Assembly (NCBI GenBank): GCA_947628205.1 | Contig: CANQYX010000008.1 | Span: 1-37,409 of the forward strand | From: an uncultured Clostridia bacterium | Lineage (GTDB): Bacteria; Bacillota; Clostridia; Christensenellales; UBA1242 | Direction of reading: 5' to 3' | DNA: 37,409 nt | Part shown: positions 7,653-15,359 of the stretch, in pieces | How the letters are laid out: every line of letters starts with the position of its first letter | Position numbering within the stretch: the first letter of the stretch is position 1 | The notes under the pieces: model-generated | Seen by the model: only the letters and a program-made list of their open reading frames with translations | What the model was told of the DNA's origin: nothing | Database searches by the model: none | Made by a program: the position numbers and the translations under genes

Positions 7653-7681
7653 TTGACGAACTCAAAGTTTTGTGCTAATAT
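7653..7681 (+). promoter_or_regulatory. Sigma-A type promoter of the hypothetical gene at 7702
   Basis: TTGACG (7653-7658), a 17-base spacer ending in TGC, and TAATAT (7676-7681) make a near-consensus promoter. It lies just before the ribosome-binding site AAAGGAGAGGTG. Confidence 0.75.
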
Positions 7682-7701
7682 TAACAAAAGGAGAGGTGAA
7701 A

Positions 7702-8292
7702 ATGGAAAATCAGTTAACAAATTCTAATCTCGACACAAACGATATAACTTACGCTTCGCTTTATGCGTATCTTTTTAACAATGTTTTAAATGGCTACAAA
7801 ATTATATTTTATCCGGATGTAAGTGCCAGAATAAGAAATTTAAGGTTTGACTTTTCCGAATTTGAAAGTCATCCACTAACCCATTTTGTAACAAAAAACG
7901 AAACAGGCAAAATTTTAATTAATGGTTCCTATTATAAAGTGGATCAGCAATTATTTAGAGTGTTAAACATTGCCGCTTTTGAATATTTGTCAAGAATGGT
8001 TAAAAAATATGAATTAGTTAATGTTGGCTTAAACAGCGAGGAAACTGGCGAGGCATATAGAAATCAATTTATAAAATCTATTAAAAAAGAGTTAAAGCAA
8101 CATTATAATTTTAAGCGCGTGCAAATCGATGCAAATCATTACGAATTCAGTTTTATTAACAAACAAGATTATGTAAATTCTTGCATAAATTCCGCCATTT
8201 TAAACGCGTGCTTATTGATGCTTAAAGATTCAACTGTTTATTACGATTATGCACACATCAAACCTTCAACCGACCAAACAAACAATTGCTAA
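7702..8292 (+). CDS. Hypothetical protein, 196 aa
   Basis: I do not recognise this family. The ATG at 7702 is chosen over the TTG-type start at 7672 because AAGGAGAGGTGAAA lies directly before it. The protein is soluble-looking, with no signal peptide or long hydrophobic segment. It has a mixed alpha/beta pattern and many aromatic residues. A central part (KILINGSYYKVDQQLFRVL) looks like a beta hairpin followed by a helix. It has its own strong promoter and its own terminator, so it is monocistronic and probably well expressed. A conserved small cytoplasmic protein is all I can claim. Confidence 0.7.
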   Translation: MENQLTNSNLDTNDITYASLYAYLFNNVLNGYKIIFYPDVSARIRNLRFDFSEFESHPLTHFVTKNETGKILINGSYYKVDQQLFRVLNIAAFEYLSRMVKKYELVNVGLNSEETGEAYRNQFIKSIKKELKQHYNFKRVQIDANHYEFSFINKQDYVNSCINSAILNACLLMLKDSTVYYDYAHIKPSTDQTNNC

Positions 8293-8302
8293 AATTTATT
8301 TG

Positions 8303-8320
8303 GGGCAAACGCCCTTTTTT
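8303..8320 (+). terminator. Rho-independent terminator
   Basis: GGGC and GCCC pair around AAAC, followed by six T. It lies 10 bases after the stop of the hypothetical gene. Confidence 0.8.
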
Positions 8321-8341
8321 GTTTGTAAATTTCTTAGTTTT

Positions 8342-8350
8342 TGTTATAAT
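8342..8350 (+). promoter_or_regulatory. Extended -10 promoter of the HEPN-like/CBS gene
   Basis: TGTTATAAT is followed by a short leader with the ribosome-binding site AGGAG before the ATG at 8367. TTGTAA at 8323 could serve as a weak -35 box. Confidence 0.6.
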
Positions 8351-8366
8351 AATTACAGGAGATTGT

Positions 8367-9086
8367 ATGAAAAAATCAAACGCAGAACGATTTATAGAAG
8401 CATATAACCAAATTGATTACAGTTTGCGCACAATTTATGATTTTAAACGTAGCATGAGTTTTAGCGACGTTGTTAGAAGAAGTGTGGTGTTAAATTCAGT
8501 TGTTAGAAAATATGAAGAAGATTTAATTGATTTTGGGCGTTTGCGCAACGCAATAATTCATCAAGGCAACAACCATTTCACAATTGCAGAGCCACATGAT
8601 GATATTGTGGATAAAATTGAAAAGCTTTCCGCTTTAATTGCCGAACCGCCAAAAGCTATTGATAGGGTTGGCAAAAAAGAGGTTATAACAATCAATTATG
8701 ACATGAGCATAAAGTCAGCCATGGAATTGATTGGCAGAAGTGGCTTTTCAAATTTGCCTATTTATAAAGCGGAAACTTTAATTGGAATTTTAAATGCAAG
8801 GAAGTTGCTTGGCGTGTTGGGCAATAAGTTGGCAGAAGGGGTAAATTTGCAAGAGTATATAACAAACACAACTGTCAATTCGGTAATTGCCGATATGGGC
8901 GAGGATTATTATTTTATGCTTGCCGACCCAGACATTTCAATCGATCAGGCCATGAACGCTTTTGAAAATAACCGCAAATTGTTAATTATCCTTATAACAA
9001 AAAATGGCAAGGATACAGGCAAACCATTGGGGGTTATTTCTTCAGCGGACATTATTGACATGAAAAAGATTTTGGACGTTTATTAA
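8367..9086 (+). CDS. CBS-domain pair protein with HEPN-like N-terminal domain
   Basis: The track starts at 8286, but the ATG at 8367 has the site AGGAG before it and gives 239 residues. The C-terminal part (about 95-239) is a pair of CBS motifs. The first reads ITINYDMSIKSAMEL then GFSNLPIYKAETLIGILNAR. The second includes DPDISIDQAMNAF and ends PLGVISSADI. CBS pairs usually bind adenine nucleotides and regulate a partner domain. The N-terminal 90 residues are helical and contain RLRNAIIH, an Rx4H motif (R60, H65) like that of HEPN domains. In active HEPN proteins this motif forms an RNase site. Whether this copy is an RNase or only a dimerisation fold cannot be told. The gene is followed 18 bases later by a methyltransferase gene, so they may be co-transcribed. 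Confidence 0.75.
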   Translation: MKKSNAERFIEAYNQIDYSLRTIYDFKRSMSFSDVVRRSVVLNSVVRKYEEDLIDFGRLRNAIIHQGNNHFTIAEPHDDIVDKIEKLSALIAEPPKAIDRVGKKEVITINYDMSIKSAMELIGRSGFSNLPIYKAETLIGILNARKLLGVLGNKLAEGVNLQEYITNTTVNSVIADMGEDYYFMLADPDISIDQAMNAFENNRKLLIILITKNGKDTGKPLGVISSADIIDMKKILDVY

Positions 9087-9104
9087 AATTTTTAAAGAAA
9101 ATAT

Positions 9105-9950
9105 ATGAAAATAGCAACAGGTTGGAACAATTATGAAGTTTTAAAAACAGCAAATGGCGAGAAGTTAGAGCGTATTGCTGGTTTTACTTTTTTGCGGCCA
9201 GACCCGCAAGTTATTTGGAACACGGATGTGAATTTAAATTCGGATGTTGACGCATATTATAAACGAACTGAAAATAAATCTGGCGAATGGAAATTTAGCA
9301 AAAATTTTGAAAAAAATTTAATAGTTACTCGCAAAAACTTAAAATTTCATGTAGAACCAATGAGTTTTAAGCACATCTGCTTGTTCCCCGAGCAGGCAGT
9401 AAACTGGGACATGATGATGGATTTAATAAAATCCTCCGCACGAGAAATAAAGGTGTTAAATCTGTTTGCCTACACCGGCGGCGCAAGCATTGCATGCGCA
9501 AGTGCGGGTGCAAAAGTTACGCATGTGGATTCTGCAAAATCTATGATAGATATTGCCAAAATTAATGCAGAATTAAACGGAATTAAAGATATTCGTTTTA
9601 TTCAAGACGATTGCACAAAATTCATTGAGCGCGAAATTCGGCGAGGCAACTTTTACGATGCAATTATTATGGACCCACCTTCATTTGGGCGCGGGCCAAA
9701 AGGCGAAACTTGGAAAATTGAAACAGATATATTTAATTTTGTTTCGCTTTGTAAAAAAGTTTTATCCAAAACCCCACTTTTCGTGCTAATTAACAGTTAT
9801 ACCACTGGTTTGCAACCAATGGTTATGGCAAATATTTTAAATGCAACAATTTCAGGCGGAAAAACCGATTGTTACGAAATTGGTTTGCCCACAAAAGAAA
9901 AGGGCATCGTTCTGCCTTGTGGATGCAGCGCAATTAAAATATTTAATTAA
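9105..9950 (+). CDS. Class I SAM-dependent methyltransferase, RlmI-like
   Basis: This 281-residue protein has the fold of the RlmI/RlmK-type RNA cytosine-C5 or guanine methyltransferases. Motif I is VLNLFAYTGGASIACASAG, the acidic end of strand 2 is VDSAKSMIDIAK, and a catalytic-type IIMDPPSFGRGPKGETWK is present. The last motif, DPPSFGRG.KGE.W, is characteristic of this group. An N-terminal PUA domain is absent, and the first 100 residues form a family-typical beta-rich extension. The likely role is methylation of rRNA or a related RNA base. It follows the HEPN-like/CBS gene by 18 bases and has a weak ribosome-binding site (AAAGAAAAT). Confidence 0.85.
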   Translation: MKIATGWNNYEVLKTANGEKLERIAGFTFLRPDPQVIWNTDVNLNSDVDAYYKRTENKSGEWKFSKNFEKNLIVTRKNLKFHVEPMSFKHICLFPEQAVNWDMMMDLIKSSAREIKVLNLFAYTGGASIACASAGAKVTHVDSAKSMIDIAKINAELNGIKDIRFIQDDCTKFIEREIRRGNFYDAIIMDPPSFGRGPKGETWKIETDIFNFVSLCKKVLSKTPLFVLINSYTTGLQPMVMANILNATISGGKTDCYEIGLPTKEKGIVLPCGCSAIKIFN

Positions 9951-10039
9951 TTTTTATAAAAAACATTATTTTTTGTTAAAAAATACCGTTTTTTTGTTAA
10001 AAATTCTATAAAAATTGCAAAATTTAAAAGAGAGAACAA

Positions 10040-10738
10040 ATGATAGAACTAAATATTGTTTATGAAGATAATCATGTTGTTGTGGTGGTTAAACCACATA
10101 ATGTTTCTGTTCAGGAAGACAAAAGCAAAGATGACGACATGTTAAACATTATAAAAAATTATATAAAAGTTAGGGATAACAAGCCGGGGCGAGTGTTTTT
10201 GGGCTTGGTGCATAGGCTGGATAGGGTAACTGGCGGATTAATGGTTTTTGCAAAAACCAGCAAAGCGGCCTCCCGTTTGTCTAGCGAACTTAAAGAAAAC
10301 CAGCTTAAAAAGCACTATTTGTGTGTAATAAATGGCAAACCTCAACAGGCACAAGATAAACTAACCACCTATTTAAAAAAGGATGAAAAAACCAACACTG
10401 TTTATATTGCACCGCAATCTGAAAACGGGGCTAAAGAAGCTTCGTTAGAATATCAAATTGTTGCAACAAAACAAAATTTATCGCTAGTTAAAGTTAATTT
10501 AATAACTGGTAGGAGCCATCAAATACGCGTGCAAATGGCAAAGCAACTTAATTGCCCAATTTATGCCGATTTTAAATATGGCGACAAAACGCATAAAGGT
10601 AATTTGTGCTTATGGTCGTATGAACTAACGTTCATTCATCCCACCACTAAGCAAAATTTAAGGTTTGTTGCTTCGCCAGAATTTAAAAATTCTGGGTTTA
10701 AATTTTTTGAAGAAGATATAGAAAAATTAATAAAATAA
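10040..10738 (+). CDS. Pseudouridine synthase, RluA family
   Basis: This 232-residue protein shows the signature HRLDRVTGGLMVFAKT. It contains the catalytic aspartate that attacks uridine in RluA-type enzymes. VKVNLITGRSHQIRVQMA is the second conserved block. It lacks an N-terminal S4 domain, so it is the short form, which modifies rRNA or tRNA uridines. The exact site is unknown. The ATG at 10040 follows AGAGAGAAC. The gene ends at a strong terminator. The 89-base gap to the upstream methyltransferase has no clear terminator, so co-transcription of these two RNA-modification genes is possible. Confidence 0.9.
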   Translation: MIELNIVYEDNHVVVVVKPHNVSVQEDKSKDDDMLNIIKNYIKVRDNKPGRVFLGLVHRLDRVTGGLMVFAKTSKAASRLSSELKENQLKKHYLCVINGKPQQAQDKLTTYLKKDEKTNTVYIAPQSENGAKEASLEYQIVATKQNLSLVKVNLITGRSHQIRVQMAKQLNCPIYADFKYGDKTHKGNLCLWSYELTFIHPTTKQNLRFVASPEFKNSGFKFFEEDIEKLIK

Positions 10739-10746
10739 AAAAATTT

Positions 10747-10789
10747 ACGCCAAAAAACATAAAAAAGTTTAAAATTTTGGCGTTTTTTA
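10747..10789 (+). terminator. Terminator after the pseudouridine synthase
   Basis: ACGCCAAAA (10747-10755) pairs with TTTTGGCGT (10775-10783) and is followed by T. A second inverted pair, TTGGCAG and CTGCCAA, lies about 60 bases later in the gap and could be another structure. Confidence 0.75.
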
Positions 10790-10896
10790 TTGTTTTTTAA
10801 AAATTTTTTGCAAATTTTTAAAATTTTAACACAAATTGGCAGAATTGACTCAAAAAACTGCCAAAAAAATTTTTTAAAAAACTTTTTAAAAAGGTA

Positions 10897-10925
10897 TTGA
10901 CACAAGCCAAATTTCGTGTTAAAAC
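10897..10925 (+). promoter_or_regulatory. Promoter of the Ppx-like gene
   Basis: TTGACA (10897-10902), a 17-base spacer, and TAAAAC with an upstream TGT make a plausible sigma-A promoter. It lies 47 bases before the ATG at 10972, which has the ribosome-binding site AAAGGAG. Confidence 0.6.
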
Positions 10926-10971
10926 TATGCAAATCTTACAATAAAGTTTGTTGGATTTTTAAAGGAGAAAT

Positions 10972-12477
10972 ATGAATAAATTAGCGGTGTTTCAATTAGA
11001 TATTAATGATATTAAATTGACAATATATAAATACACACCAAATGGCTTTTTTACAATTGACGAACAGATTGTGGAGCCAATAAAATTAACGCAAGATATG
11101 TCTAGGGATGGCTATATTAAACCGTCTCGCATTCAAGAGACAATTGCAATTTTAAAAAATTTTAGAAAAATTGTTGATGGGCAAAAAATCGAAACCCACA
11201 TATGTTATGCCGACCCTATTATCGCCACAGCGCGCAATCAAATTGCGTTTTTAGACGAAGTGTATAAAACAGTTTCGCTTTATTTTAAAGTGCTTAGTTA
11301 CGACGAGCAAATTCAAGCGCTTCATAGTGCGGTTTTATATTCATTTTCAATGACGCGCGGCGTTGTTATAAACATTGCGGATTACACAACGCAAATTATC
11401 AAGTTTAACAGGCGAATAATTAACAATAGTGTAACCCTTCCTTTTGGCATGGTAAATTTGCTTGAACAGGTTGAAAAGTTGCCAATGGATAAACGCATGG
11501 ACAAAATTGAAGAGCTTGTTACCAAAGAGGTTAAAAAGCTTGATTGGTTAAAATCGCTTGACGAGGAAAGCGAATTTATTGGTGTTGGAGAAGTTTTTGA
11601 GGCACTTGGCAAACTTTCTCGCAAATCAACTCATTATCCATTAGACGTTGCTCACAACTACGAAATCACAACCGACAGTTTTAAAAATGTATATAACTTA
11701 ATTCATGCGCTGGATTTAGATAAAGCCAAAAAACTTAAAGGCGTTTCCGACCTTCGCGCAGATTTGCTTGCAATTGGCATAGCAATTTCTAAGGTGATGT
11801 TTAATGAATTTGTGCGTCATGGTGTAAAGGTTTCAACAAACAGCGAAATGTATGGCATTGTTGCCAAAAGTTTGCTTGGGCAAACGGGCGAAAAGCCGCT
11901 GTTGGACATTCTAGGTTATTCACTCAGCTCAATTAATGAATTTTATCCAACCAATGTGAATGCGGATAGCAATTATGCGGTTGCAGTTATTTTATATAAG
12001 CAATTAAAAGTGCTTCACAGACTAACTCGCCCTTATGTTAAAGTTTTGCGCATCGCTGCAAGTTTGTGCATGGCAGGCAAGCGCATCGGTTATGAAAATT
12101 ATATAAAGAACAACTTCCCAGTTATTTTAAATTGTGGCATCTATGGTGCAACTCATCGTGAAATTGTTTTAGCTGCCTTTGTTGCTGCTAGCCAAAAGGT
12201 GGACGATTTCAGCTTGAGCGAGTGGGTGAGATATAAAGATTTGGTTAACGAAGAAGATATAGATGCCGTTAAAAAGCTTGCGGTAATTATTAAAATGGCA
12301 ACCATGCTTAATGTTACAAACGCAAATTCGGTTAAAGATATTTCGTGCGACATTTTAGGTGATACAGTCATTTTAAAAACCGAAGTTGAGCGAGATGCAA
12401 CGCTTGAAATTAGCCAAGCCATGTCTTGTGCCAGCGATTTTAGAAAGGTGTTTGGCAAAAACTTGCAAATTTTGTAA
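10972..12477 (+). CDS. Ppx/GppA-like protein with degenerate active site
   Basis: This 501-residue protein keeps the layout of Ppx/GppA phosphatases but not their catalytic signatures. The first ASKHA strand pair (AVFQLDINDIKLTIYKY, about 5-21) stands where DxGSNS is expected. Residues 131-142 (VVINIADYTTQI) replace the phosphate-binding DIGGGSTE. FIGVGEVFEALGKLSR and LKGVSDLRADLLAIGIAI match the later GTxxNLA and GVxxxRAD blocks of the family. The C-terminal HD-like domain (about 340-450) has RIAASLCMAGKRIGYENY where the HDIG-type ligands belong, so metal binding looks lost. A structural or sensing role is therefore more likely than polyphosphate or (p)ppGpp hydrolysis. It is followed 30 bases later by an MreB-like gene without a terminator between them, so they form an operon. 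Confidence 0.7.
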   Translation: MNKLAVFQLDINDIKLTIYKYTPNGFFTIDEQIVEPIKLTQDMSRDGYIKPSRIQETIAILKNFRKIVDGQKIETHICYADPIIATARNQIAFLDEVYKTVSLYFKVLSYDEQIQALHSAVLYSFSMTRGVVINIADYTTQIIKFNRRIINNSVTLPFGMVNLLEQVEKLPMDKRMDKIEELVTKEVKKLDWLKSLDEESEFIGVGEVFEALGKLSRKSTHYPLDVAHNYEITTDSFKNVYNLIHALDLDKAKKLKGVSDLRADLLAIGIAISKVMFNEFVRHGVKVSTNSEMYGIVAKSLLGQTGEKPLLDILGYSLSSINEFYPTNVNADSNYAVAVILYKQLKVLHRLTRPYVKVLRIAASLCMAGKRIGYENYIKNNFPVILNCGIYGATHREIVLAAFVAASQKVDDFSLSEWVRYKDLVNEEDIDAVKKLAVIIKMATMLNVTNANSVKDISCDILGDTVILKTEVERDATLEISQAMSCASDFRKVFGKNLQIL

Positions 12478-12507
12478 AATTATGTTAAACTAAATTTGAG
12501 GGGAAAT

Positions 12508-13503
12508 ATGTTTAATGTGGATTTGGCGATAAAGTTTGGCAGCAATGAAATTATAATTTTTAGAAAGGGCTTTGGCATTATTGCAAAAGAACCGGCCTAT
12601 TTGGCTGTGGTGGAAACGGGCAGCAAACTTAAAGTTAAGGCGGTGGGCAAGGATGCCGAATGTCTTTTTATGGGCAAAGCCAACAATGTTACAATTTATC
12701 AGCCAATTAAAAACAGCGAAATTGTCAACGAAAAAATGGCAACAATTCTGCTTGAAACAATAATAAAAAACACAATAAGAGACAGGTTCTTGTTAACTCA
12801 CCTAAATGCGCTTGTGGCAGTGCCTTGTGCGTTAAATCAAAAGCAACTGGCGCTGTTAAAACGCGTGTTGCAGCAGTGCGGTGTGGGCAAAGTTACATTT
12901 GTGCAAAACAGCGTGTGCGCACGCGCCAATTTGGAGTTAGATTCTCACGCGCATTTAATGGTTGTTGACATTGGCAAATATATAACCGACATTTCAGTTT
13001 TAACCGAACATAGTTTTGATTTCGGCAGAATGTATTTCATTGGTGGCGAGGATATGGATAAAAGCATAACCACTTTTATTGCGGATAACCACAATTTAAC
13101 CGTGTCAGATTTAACAAGCGAAAATGCCAAAAACGAAGTTGCATCGCTGTATGATAGGGATTTATACTCAACCGAATATATAGGCATTGATGAAAATGAT
13201 AAATTCATTCGCCACAACATTACTGCTAACGAAGTGCGTGTGGCAATACAAAATGTGTATGATAAAATTTTTGAATTAATAAAAAATATTTTGGCAGGTT
13301 TAGATAAAGACATTGCCGCAGACATTTATAACACTGGCATAATGTTCGTTGGTGGTGCAAGTTCAATTGCCGGGCTTTACGAATATGCTAAAAAGAAATT
13401 GGACATTCCAATCATCATGCCAGAAAACACTAAAGATTGTGTAATTTTGGGTGCAGGCAAATTGCTAAGCACGGATAAAGAATTTTTAAAAATTGAGTTA
13501 TAA
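12508..13503 (+). CDS. MreB-like actin-fold protein, divergent
   Basis: The ATG at 12508 with GAGGGGAAAT before it is preferred to the TTG at 12496. It gives 331 residues, close to the usual 330-350 for MreB. The N-terminal half follows MreB order: FRKGFGIIAKEPAYLAVV, then KAVGKDAECLFMGKANN, then QPIKNSEIVNEKMA. Phosphate loop 1 is altered (DLAIKFGSN where DLGTANT is usual). Phosphate loop 2 reads VVDIGKYITDIS (from about residue 152) instead of DIGGGTT. The adenosine motif VGGASSIAG (about 281) is kept. It may bind nucleotide weakly or not at all. MreB forms membrane-bound filaments that guide wall synthesis. Whether this copy polymerises is unknown. It is the second gene of the Ppx-like operon and precedes minD, matching mreB-minD order in Firmicutes. 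No mreC or mreD follows. Confidence 0.8.
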   Translation: MFNVDLAIKFGSNEIIIFRKGFGIIAKEPAYLAVVETGSKLKVKAVGKDAECLFMGKANNVTIYQPIKNSEIVNEKMATILLETIIKNTIRDRFLLTHLNALVAVPCALNQKQLALLKRVLQQCGVGKVTFVQNSVCARANLELDSHAHLMVVDIGKYITDISVLTEHSFDFGRMYFIGGEDMDKSITTFIADNHNLTVSDLTSENAKNEVASLYDRDLYSTEYIGIDENDKFIRHNITANEVRVAIQNVYDKIFELIKNILAGLDKDIAADIYNTGIMFVGGASSIAGLYEYAKKKLDIPIIMPENTKDCVILGAGKLLSTDKEFLKIEL

Positions 13504-13562
13504 AAATAAAAATTTTAAATTAAAAAATTTTAAAATTTAACATAAAAAAACTAAAAAACATT

Positions 13563-13592
13563 AAAAAATTGCAAATTTTTGCAATTTTTTTT
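13563..13592 (+). terminator. Palindromic terminator after the MreB-like gene
   Basis: AAAAAATTGCAAA and TTTGCAATTTTTT form a near-perfect palindrome with a 2-base loop, followed by T-rich sequence. It is A/T heavy, so it could act in both directions. Confidence 0.55.
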
Positions 13593-13643
13593 GTGGTTTT
13601 ATTAAATTTTATTAAATTTTTTGATTTTAAATTTATTTTTTTG

Positions 13644-13680
13644 TTACTTTTTTCACGAAAAAAATAACGCAAAAAAGTAA
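13644..13680. repeat. Inverted repeat TTACTTTTTT/AAAAAAGTAA before minD
   Basis: TTACTTTTTT and AAAAAAGTAA pair around a 17-base loop in the 284-base gap before minD. A very similar hairpin lies after minD (14629-14655), so the pair brackets the gene. Otherwise the gap is A/T-rich with no ORF. Confidence 0.5.
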
Positions 13681-13787
13681 GTCAAAAAATAAAAGCACTA
13701 ATTTTGGCGAATTTAAAATTTTATATTTGTTTTGCTTTAATGCAAAATTTTTTTATGTTAAATTGTTTCAAATTTAAAGGGGGTTAA

Positions 13788-14579
13788 ATGGCACGAGTAA
13801 TTGTAATAACTTCTGGCAAAGGTGGGGTGGGCAAAACCACAATAACCGCCAACCTTGGCATGCACTTAGCAAGCAAAAATAACCGAGTCTGTTTAATTGA
13901 TATGGACATTGGGCTTAACAATCTAGATGTAGTTATGAACATGGAAGATAGAGTGGTCTACAATATGCTAGATGTGATTGAACATCGCTGCCGCGTTAAA
14001 GAAGCACTTGTGCAGGACAACACTTTTCCACTTTTATTTTTGCTTTCAAGCGGTGGGTTAAACCAAAATTTGACGATAACCCTTTCGCAAATTAAGGCGG
14101 TTATAAGTGAATTGCACCCAACTTTCGATTACATATTAATTGATTGCCCAGCTGGCATTGACGCTGGCTTTAAACGTGCGGTCAGTTTGGCTGAAGAAGC
14201 GTTGGTGGTAACCACGCCGCACCTATCCAGTTTGCGCGATGCGGATAAGGTTATAACCATCCTTACAAGTTACAACATAACAAGCAAACGCTTTGTAATT
14301 AATCGCGCGCGTGGTGATTTAATTCAAGATAAACTCATGTTTGATGTGCACGACATTGGCAAAACACTTGGCATTGAATTTGGCGGCGTTATCCCGGATG
14401 ATGACCGCGTTTTAACCAACACAAGCGCAACAATTTCTAACAATAAATATGCATTAAACCGCGCGTTTGAAATTTTAACAAACAACATAATAACGGGCGG
14501 AAAAAAGTTGTTCGATTGCACATATAAATATCGCGGCTTTTTGGGCTCAATTAAAAAACTTTTAAAGAGAAAAGTTTAA
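13788..14579 (+). CDS. minD: Septum site-determining ATPase MinD
   Basis: This 263-residue P-loop ATPase positions the division site by cycling on and off the membrane. The deviant Walker A motif SGKGGVGKTT (K11 and K16) is intact. The switch-like DMDIGLNNLD and the Walker B-type YILIDCPAG are present. The C terminus (YRGFLGSIKKLLKRKV) is a basic amphipathic helix of the membrane-targeting kind. The ribosome-binding site AAAGGGGG precedes the ATG. In Bacillus subtilis minC precedes minD. Here the preceding gene is MreB-like and there is no MinC in the window. MinE lies 275 bases downstream, so an oscillating MinDE system is suggested. Confidence 0.95.
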   Translation: MARVIVITSGKGGVGKTTITANLGMHLASKNNRVCLIDMDIGLNNLDVVMNMEDRVVYNMLDVIEHRCRVKEALVQDNTFPLLFLLSSGGLNQNLTITLSQIKAVISELHPTFDYILIDCPAGIDAGFKRAVSLAEEALVVTTPHLSSLRDADKVITILTSYNITSKRFVINRARGDLIQDKLMFDVHDIGKTLGIEFGGVIPDDDRVLTNTSATISNNKYALNRAFEILTNNIITGGKKLFDCTYKYRGFLGSIKKLLKRKV

Positions 14580-14628
14580 CAAACTTTGTTTGTTTTATTT
14601 TAATTTTTTATTTTATATTACTTTTTAC

Positions 14629-14655
14629 GTTACTTTTTTTGTCAAAAAAAGTAAC
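14629..14655. repeat. Inverted repeat GTTACTTTTTTT/AAAAAAAGTAAC after minD
   Basis: This perfect 12-base stem has a 3-base loop (GTC) in the minD-minE gap. It is related to the hairpin before minD. Just before it, AAAGTTT/AAACTTT at the end of minD (14571-14587) may be the actual terminator. Confidence 0.6.
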
Positions 14656-14710
14656 AAAAAAATAACTAAAAAATTTAAAAATCAATCAAAAATTACAAAA
14701 TATTGTTTGT

Positions 14711-14810
14711 GTCATTCTGAGCGAATGGGGTCCCCACAAGAACTTTGTTTGCTGTGGGGCTAAAGCGAAGAATCTAGATCCTTCGGCTCACTTCGTTCGC
14801 TCAGGATGAC
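14711..14810. repeat. Dispersed palindromic repeat between minD and minE
   Basis: This 100-base element has near-perfect ends: GTCATTCTGAGCGAA at the left and TTCGCTCAGGATGAC at the right, which are inverted complements except for one base. Inside, CCCCACA and TGTGGGG form a further hairpin. The GTCATTCTGAGCG / GAAGAATCT / AGGATGAC words recur at 18291-18440 and 19620-19911, so this is a repeat family in this genome. Confidence 0.75.
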
Positions 14811-14854
14811 AGGGTAACAATAAAATTAAAACAAAAACAAAAAAAAGGAGATTT

Positions 14855-15085
14855 ATGAACGATTTAAATAAGAGGTTAGATAACATAATTCAAAAGGACA
14901 AAGAGAATAATCCTAAATATTTAATTAATGTTATAAAGTCGGATTTTTACTATTTAATAAACAACTATTTTGAAGTGGATTTCAACGACATTGATGTTGA
15001 AATTTCGCTAGTCGATTCAGCCTATCAAATTGAAATTAAAACTAAAGGCGACAGGATTAAACTAATGAAAACAATCCCAAATTAA
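14855..15085 (+). CDS. minE: Cell division topological specificity factor MinE
   Basis: The protein has 76 residues. The pattern RLDNIIQKDKEN, then YLINVIKSDFYYLINNYFEV, then DIDVEISLVDSAYQIEI follows MinE: an RL...I..D contact helix for MinD, a K.DI..VI.KY.-like segment and a V.... beta-strand dimer core. It lacks part of the N-terminal membrane-targeting sequence, and the spacing is short compared with the usual 80-90 residues. The ribosome-binding site AAAAGGAG precedes the ATG. MinE stimulates MinD ATPase and releases it from the membrane. It lies downstream of minD, separated by a repeat element, and so may have its own promoter. I recognise it by motif order, not by a database match. 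Confidence 0.75.
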   Translation: MNDLNKRLDNIIQKDKENNPKYLINVIKSDFYYLINNYFEVDFNDIDVEISLVDSAYQIEIKTKGDRIKLMKTIPN

Positions 15086-15105
15086 TACTAACCAAATTTT
15101 TTTAA

Positions 15106-15257
15106 GGTTGAGATTGCCACGACGTCACAAACTGCACTTTTGCTAGTTTGCTCGAAACTCGCAAACCTAAGCTTAAGTTTGTTTGTTCCTCTTCCCCCAC
15201 AAAACAACAAATTGTTTTGTGGGGGACTCCGAGATGGCGATTTTCGCTCGCAATGAC
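15106..15257. repeat. Second dispersed repeat type between minE and the M50 protease gene
   Basis: The element begins GAGATTGCCACGACGTC and ends CTCGCAATGACA, words also seen at 18448-18475. Its centre is a strong hairpin, CCCCCACAAAACAA (15194-15207) with TTGTTTTGTGGGGG (15212-15225) and a 4-base loop. Smaller inverted pairs (AAACCTAAGCTTAAGTTT) lie to the left. No ORF is present. Confidence 0.7.
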
Positions 15258-15326
15258 AAGGAAAATCGGTAAATATCTTTCAACATTTTAGGCAATTAAC
15301 AGCATGATTTAAAATTGTATTTTAGT

Positions 15327-15332
15327 TATAAT
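15327..15332 (+). promoter_or_regulatory. -10 box before the M50 protease gene
   Basis: TATAAT lies 27 bases before the ATG at 15360. No clear -35 or Shine-Dalgarno sequence is seen. Confidence 0.4.
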
Positions 15333-15359
15333 GCTAACCTAAAAAAAATATCTTAATAT

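Noticed and set aside
12945-13325. 126-residue minus-strand ORF
   Set aside because: It is a shadow of the MreB-like gene with serine-rich composition typical of antisense frames.
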